NCBI GenBank assembly: GCA_003132425.1
Contig: PKXS01000019.1
Location: forward strand, 1 to 33,605
Source of the DNA: Gammaproteobacteria bacterium
Lineage (GTDB): Bacteria > Pseudomonadota > Gammaproteobacteria > Steroidobacterales > Steroidobacteraceae
DNA: 33,605 nucleotides
Reading direction: 5' to 3'
Shown: positions 31,865 through 33,605 of the stretch, in pieces
Position numbering within the stretch: the first letter of the stretch is position 1
Layout: every line of letters starts with the position of its first letter
Made by a program: the position numbers and the translations under genes
The notes under the pieces: model-generated
Seen by the model: the letters and a program-made list of their open reading frames with translations, nothing else
Told to the model about the DNA's origin: nothing
Database searches by the model: none

Positions 31865-32595
31865 ACTCGCCCGCATCCACATCCGCCGCCGACCTACCCA
31901 TTCACTTCGAAGCAGTGGGAATCCTCGCCGGCGAAGTGACGATCCTCGATCGGGTTTCGATCAAAATCTCATCGGGAGCGCCGACCGTTCTCATCGGGCC
32001 CAACGGCTCCGGAAAGACGACTCTACTGCGCGCGGCGATGGGGCTAACCCGTCCGTCGTTCGGGCAAATAACCTGGGGCGGCCGCGAGGCCTCGCCACCG
32101 ACGCGCCGCGCCATCGTGTTTCAGCGGCCGGTAATGCTCCGGCGCAGCGCTGCCGGGAATATCAGCTACGCCCTCGCTGCCTCCGGCGTGCCGCGCGCCG
32201 AACGCGGACAGCGTACCGCCGAATTGCTGTCGTTGGTCGGGCTCGAAGCTCTCTCAGGCCGTCCGGCGCGACGGCTGTCGGGGGGCGAGCAGCAGCGGCT
32301 CTCTCTGGCCCGTGCGCTGGCCCGTGACCCCGCGGTCTTGTTTTTGGATGAGCCGACCGCGAGTCTCGACCCCGCCGCCACCAAGGCGATCGAGGACCTC
32401 GTGCGGACCATTAGCGCCCGCGGCATCAAGGTTGTGATGGCCACTCACAATCTCGGCGAAGCTAAACGGCTTGCGGGTGAGATCGTGCTGCTGCATCGCG
32501 GCGGTGTCATCGAGAGCGGGCCGGCGAGCGCGTTCTTTGCGGCCCCGGCGACCGAGGAAGCGAAAAAATATCTCGCCGGCGAATTGTTGGTTTAA
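31861..32595 (+). CDS. tupC: Tungstate ABC transporter ATP-binding protein TupC
   Basis: 244 residues, cytoplasmic ATPase of the importer. Walker A is GPNGSGKTT (residues 46-54), the signature LSGGEQQR starts at L139, Walker B is VLFLDEP (from residue 159, catalytic E164), and the switch histidine is H196 in MATHNLGEA. The Q-loop is IVFQRPVMLRRSAAGNI. Length and the lack of a C-terminal TOBE domain fit TupC rather than ModC. It overlaps tupB by four bases, and tupA follows after 20 bp. Confidence 0.93.
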   Translation: MNSPASTSAADLPIHFEAVGILAGEVTILDRVSIKISSGAPTVLIGPNGSGKTTLLRAAMGLTRPSFGQITWGGREASPPTRRAIVFQRPVMLRRSAAGNISYALAASGVPRAERGQRTAELLSLVGLEALSGRPARRLSGGEQQRLSLARALARDPAVLFLDEPTASLDPAATKAIEDLVRTISARGIKVVMATHNLGEAKRLAGEIVLLHRGGVIESGPASAFFAAPATEEAKKYLAGELLV

Positions 32596-32615
32596 CGCGG
32601 GGGGGGAAGCAAACG

Positions 32616-33464
32616 ATGAACTTCAGGTGTGCCGCCCGTGCTTTTATCGGCGCCGTTGCATTCGGTGCGATTGTTCTTGCCGCCGCGTCGTGCGGCGCGC
32701 GGCAGGACAGGTCGATCGTGGTCGCTTCGACCACCTCGACCCAGGACTCCGGCCTGTTCGACTATCTCCTGCCGATCGTCACGGAGAAAACCGGCATTAC
32801 CGTGAAAGTTATCGCGCAAGGCACCGGCCAGGCGCTCGACACCGGCCGGCGCGGCGATGCCGACGTGGTGTTCGTGCACGCTAAGGCGGCGGAATTGAAA
32901 TTCCTCGCGGACGGCGAAAGCTTGAAACGCTACCCGGTGATGTACAACGACTTTGTGCTGATCGGACCGAAGAGCGATCCCGCGGGCATCAAGGGCGTGA
33001 AGGATGTCAGCGAGGCGCTGCGCCTCATCAAGGACAAACGGGCACCTTTCATTTCGCGCGGCGACCGTTCCGGCACTCACATCGCCGAGCTCAATCTCTG
33101 GAAGGAGTCCGGCATCGACATCGTTGATGACAAGGGCTCCTGGTACAAATCGATAGGCCAGGGCATGGGCGCCGCGCTCAACACGGCCGCCGCGAGCGAT
33201 GCGTACGTGCTGTCGGATCGCGCCACCTGGATTCATTTCAAGAATAAGGGCGACTTACAAATCGTGGTCGAAGGCGACAAACACCTCTTCAACCAGTACG
33301 GCGTCATGCTGGTGAACCCGCAGAAGCATCCGAACGTGAAGAGTGTCCTGGGCCAGCGGTTCATCGACTATTTGATCTCGCCGCAAGGGCAGAACGACAT
33401 CGCGAACTACAAGATCAACGGCGAGCAATTGTTCTACCCCAATGCCAATGACCCGGGAGCGTAA
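32616..33464 (+). CDS. tupA: Tungstate-binding protein TupA
   Basis: 282 residues, periplasmic binding protein of the importer. GGGGGGGGAAGC precedes the ATG at 32616. The N-terminal signal ends LAAASCGARQ, a plausible lipobox with C26 as the lipidated residue. The mature protein opens with IVVASTTSTQDSGLFDYLLP, the TTST motif that marks TupA-like oxyanion-binding proteins. The ligand contacts are completed by GTGQALDTGRRGDADVVFVH and SRGDRSGTHIAELNLW. It belongs to the PBP-like family that also includes some anion-binding proteins, so tungstate is the best but not the only possible ligand. Gene order B-C-A differs from the usual A-B-C. Confidence 0.92.
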   Translation: MNFRCAARAFIGAVAFGAIVLAAASCGARQDRSIVVASTTSTQDSGLFDYLLPIVTEKTGITVKVIAQGTGQALDTGRRGDADVVFVHAKAAELKFLADGESLKRYPVMYNDFVLIGPKSDPAGIKGVKDVSEALRLIKDKRAPFISRGDRSGTHIAELNLWKESGIDIVDDKGSWYKSIGQGMGAALNTAAASDAYVLSDRATWIHFKNKGDLQIVVEGDKHLFNQYGVMLVNPQKHPNVKSVLGQRFIDYLISPQGQNDIANYKINGEQLFYPNANDPGA

Positions 33465-33494
33465 TGCGCGTCCGGCTCCGGCAGGTCGGCGGCT

Positions 33495-33605
33495 TCACCA
33501 CCGATACAGAGTAGCGACGAATTCTTTCGGATAGGTCGCCGGTCCCGCCGGCAGTTCCACGAACCTATCGGTGCCGACCAGATTGATGTAGTCCCCCGAG
33601 GTATT
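33495..33605 (-). CDS. 3' end of an unrecognised gene (partial, runs off the window)
   Basis: The minus strand has an open frame entering at 33605 and ending at TGA 33497-33495: 36 codons, including GDYINLVGTDRFVELPAG and a final EFVATLYRW. The composition is convincingly protein-like. The aromatic terminus would suit the last strand of an outer-membrane barrel, but the fragment is too short to name. It converges with tupA, 30 bp away. Confidence 0.6.
   Translation of the reverse strand, partial: NTSGDYINLVGTDRFVELPAGPATYPKEFVATLYRW

Noticed and set aside
1-33605. TGA recoded as Trp in this organism
   Set aside because: Two genes have suspicious in-frame TGA codons, but intact genes in the window use TGG for Trp and several end naturally at TGA.
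1-33605. Genomic island or phage insertion
   Set aside because: I see no integrase, transposase, terminal repeats or tRNA-linked attachment site.

Overview
The window is GC-rich, densely coded bacterial DNA. Two large TonB-dependent receptors, a private ExbB/ExbD/TonB set, many Tat-type (RR) signal peptides, a high-potential iron-sulfur protein and several exported hydrolases point to a Gram-negative proteobacterium. A gammaproteobacterium of the Xanthomonadales/Nevskiales/Steroidobacterales kind is my best guess, but this is inference from gene content only. I see no rRNA, tRNA, CRISPR array, transposase, phage gene or replication origin, so this looks like chromosomal accessory DNA.

Layout. 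1-2.7 kb: small genes, namely a HiPIP electron carrier, a hypothetical C-tail-anchored protein, two small minus-strand ORFs, a Gly-rich membrane peptide and an exported DUF4440/NTF2-like protein cut short by a TGA. 2.8-5.8 kb: an alpha-amino acid ester hydrolase with every catalytic residue visible, divergent from an AraC-type regulator. 5.9-10.2 kb: a Tat-exported PhoD phosphatase, a GNAT acetyltransferase, a truncated AAC(3)-I-like acetyltransferase and a PLP-dependent decarboxylase. 10.3-12.3 kb: an arsenic operon arsR-arsI-arsC-aqpS behind a promoter that contains a perfect inverted-repeat operator. It combines C-As bond cleavage, arsenate reduction and an aquaglyceroporin-type channel, with no pump. 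12.4-19.0 kb: an exported purple-acid-type phosphatase converging on a minus-strand operon (TonB-dependent receptor, exbD, tonB, exbB) that is divergent from an exported YncE-type beta-propeller. 19.3-25.3 kb: a second TonB-dependent receptor followed by two tandem Tat-exported CocE/NonD hydrolases, the first wrecked by an internal deletion of about 0.7 kb plus a frameshift. 25.5-27.3 kb: an internally shortened SnoaL/NTF2-like protein, a SAM methyltransferase and a small exported protein of unknown role. 27.4-30.0 kb: a Tat-exported multicopper oxidase whose 3' end overlaps chrA (chromate transporter). 30.1-33.5 kb: an exported calcineurin-type phosphoesterase leading into tupB-tupC-tupA (tungstate ABC importer), then the last 36 codons of an unrecognised minus-strand gene at the right edge.

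How the genes fit together. Two themes recur. One is oxyanion handling: arsenate/organoarsenical, chromate, tungstate, and phosphate release by three exported phosphatases from three different families. The other is uptake of organic substrates through TonB receptors paired with exported ester/peptide hydrolases. The window also holds an unusual number of damaged genes (DUF4440, AAC(3)-like, CocE-like, SnoaL-like, and perhaps the 1.7 kb ORF), suggesting ongoing gene loss. I see no clearly novel defence or mobile system. The most original candidate is the receptor operon with its own Ton motor set beside an exported phosphatase and a beta-propeller.
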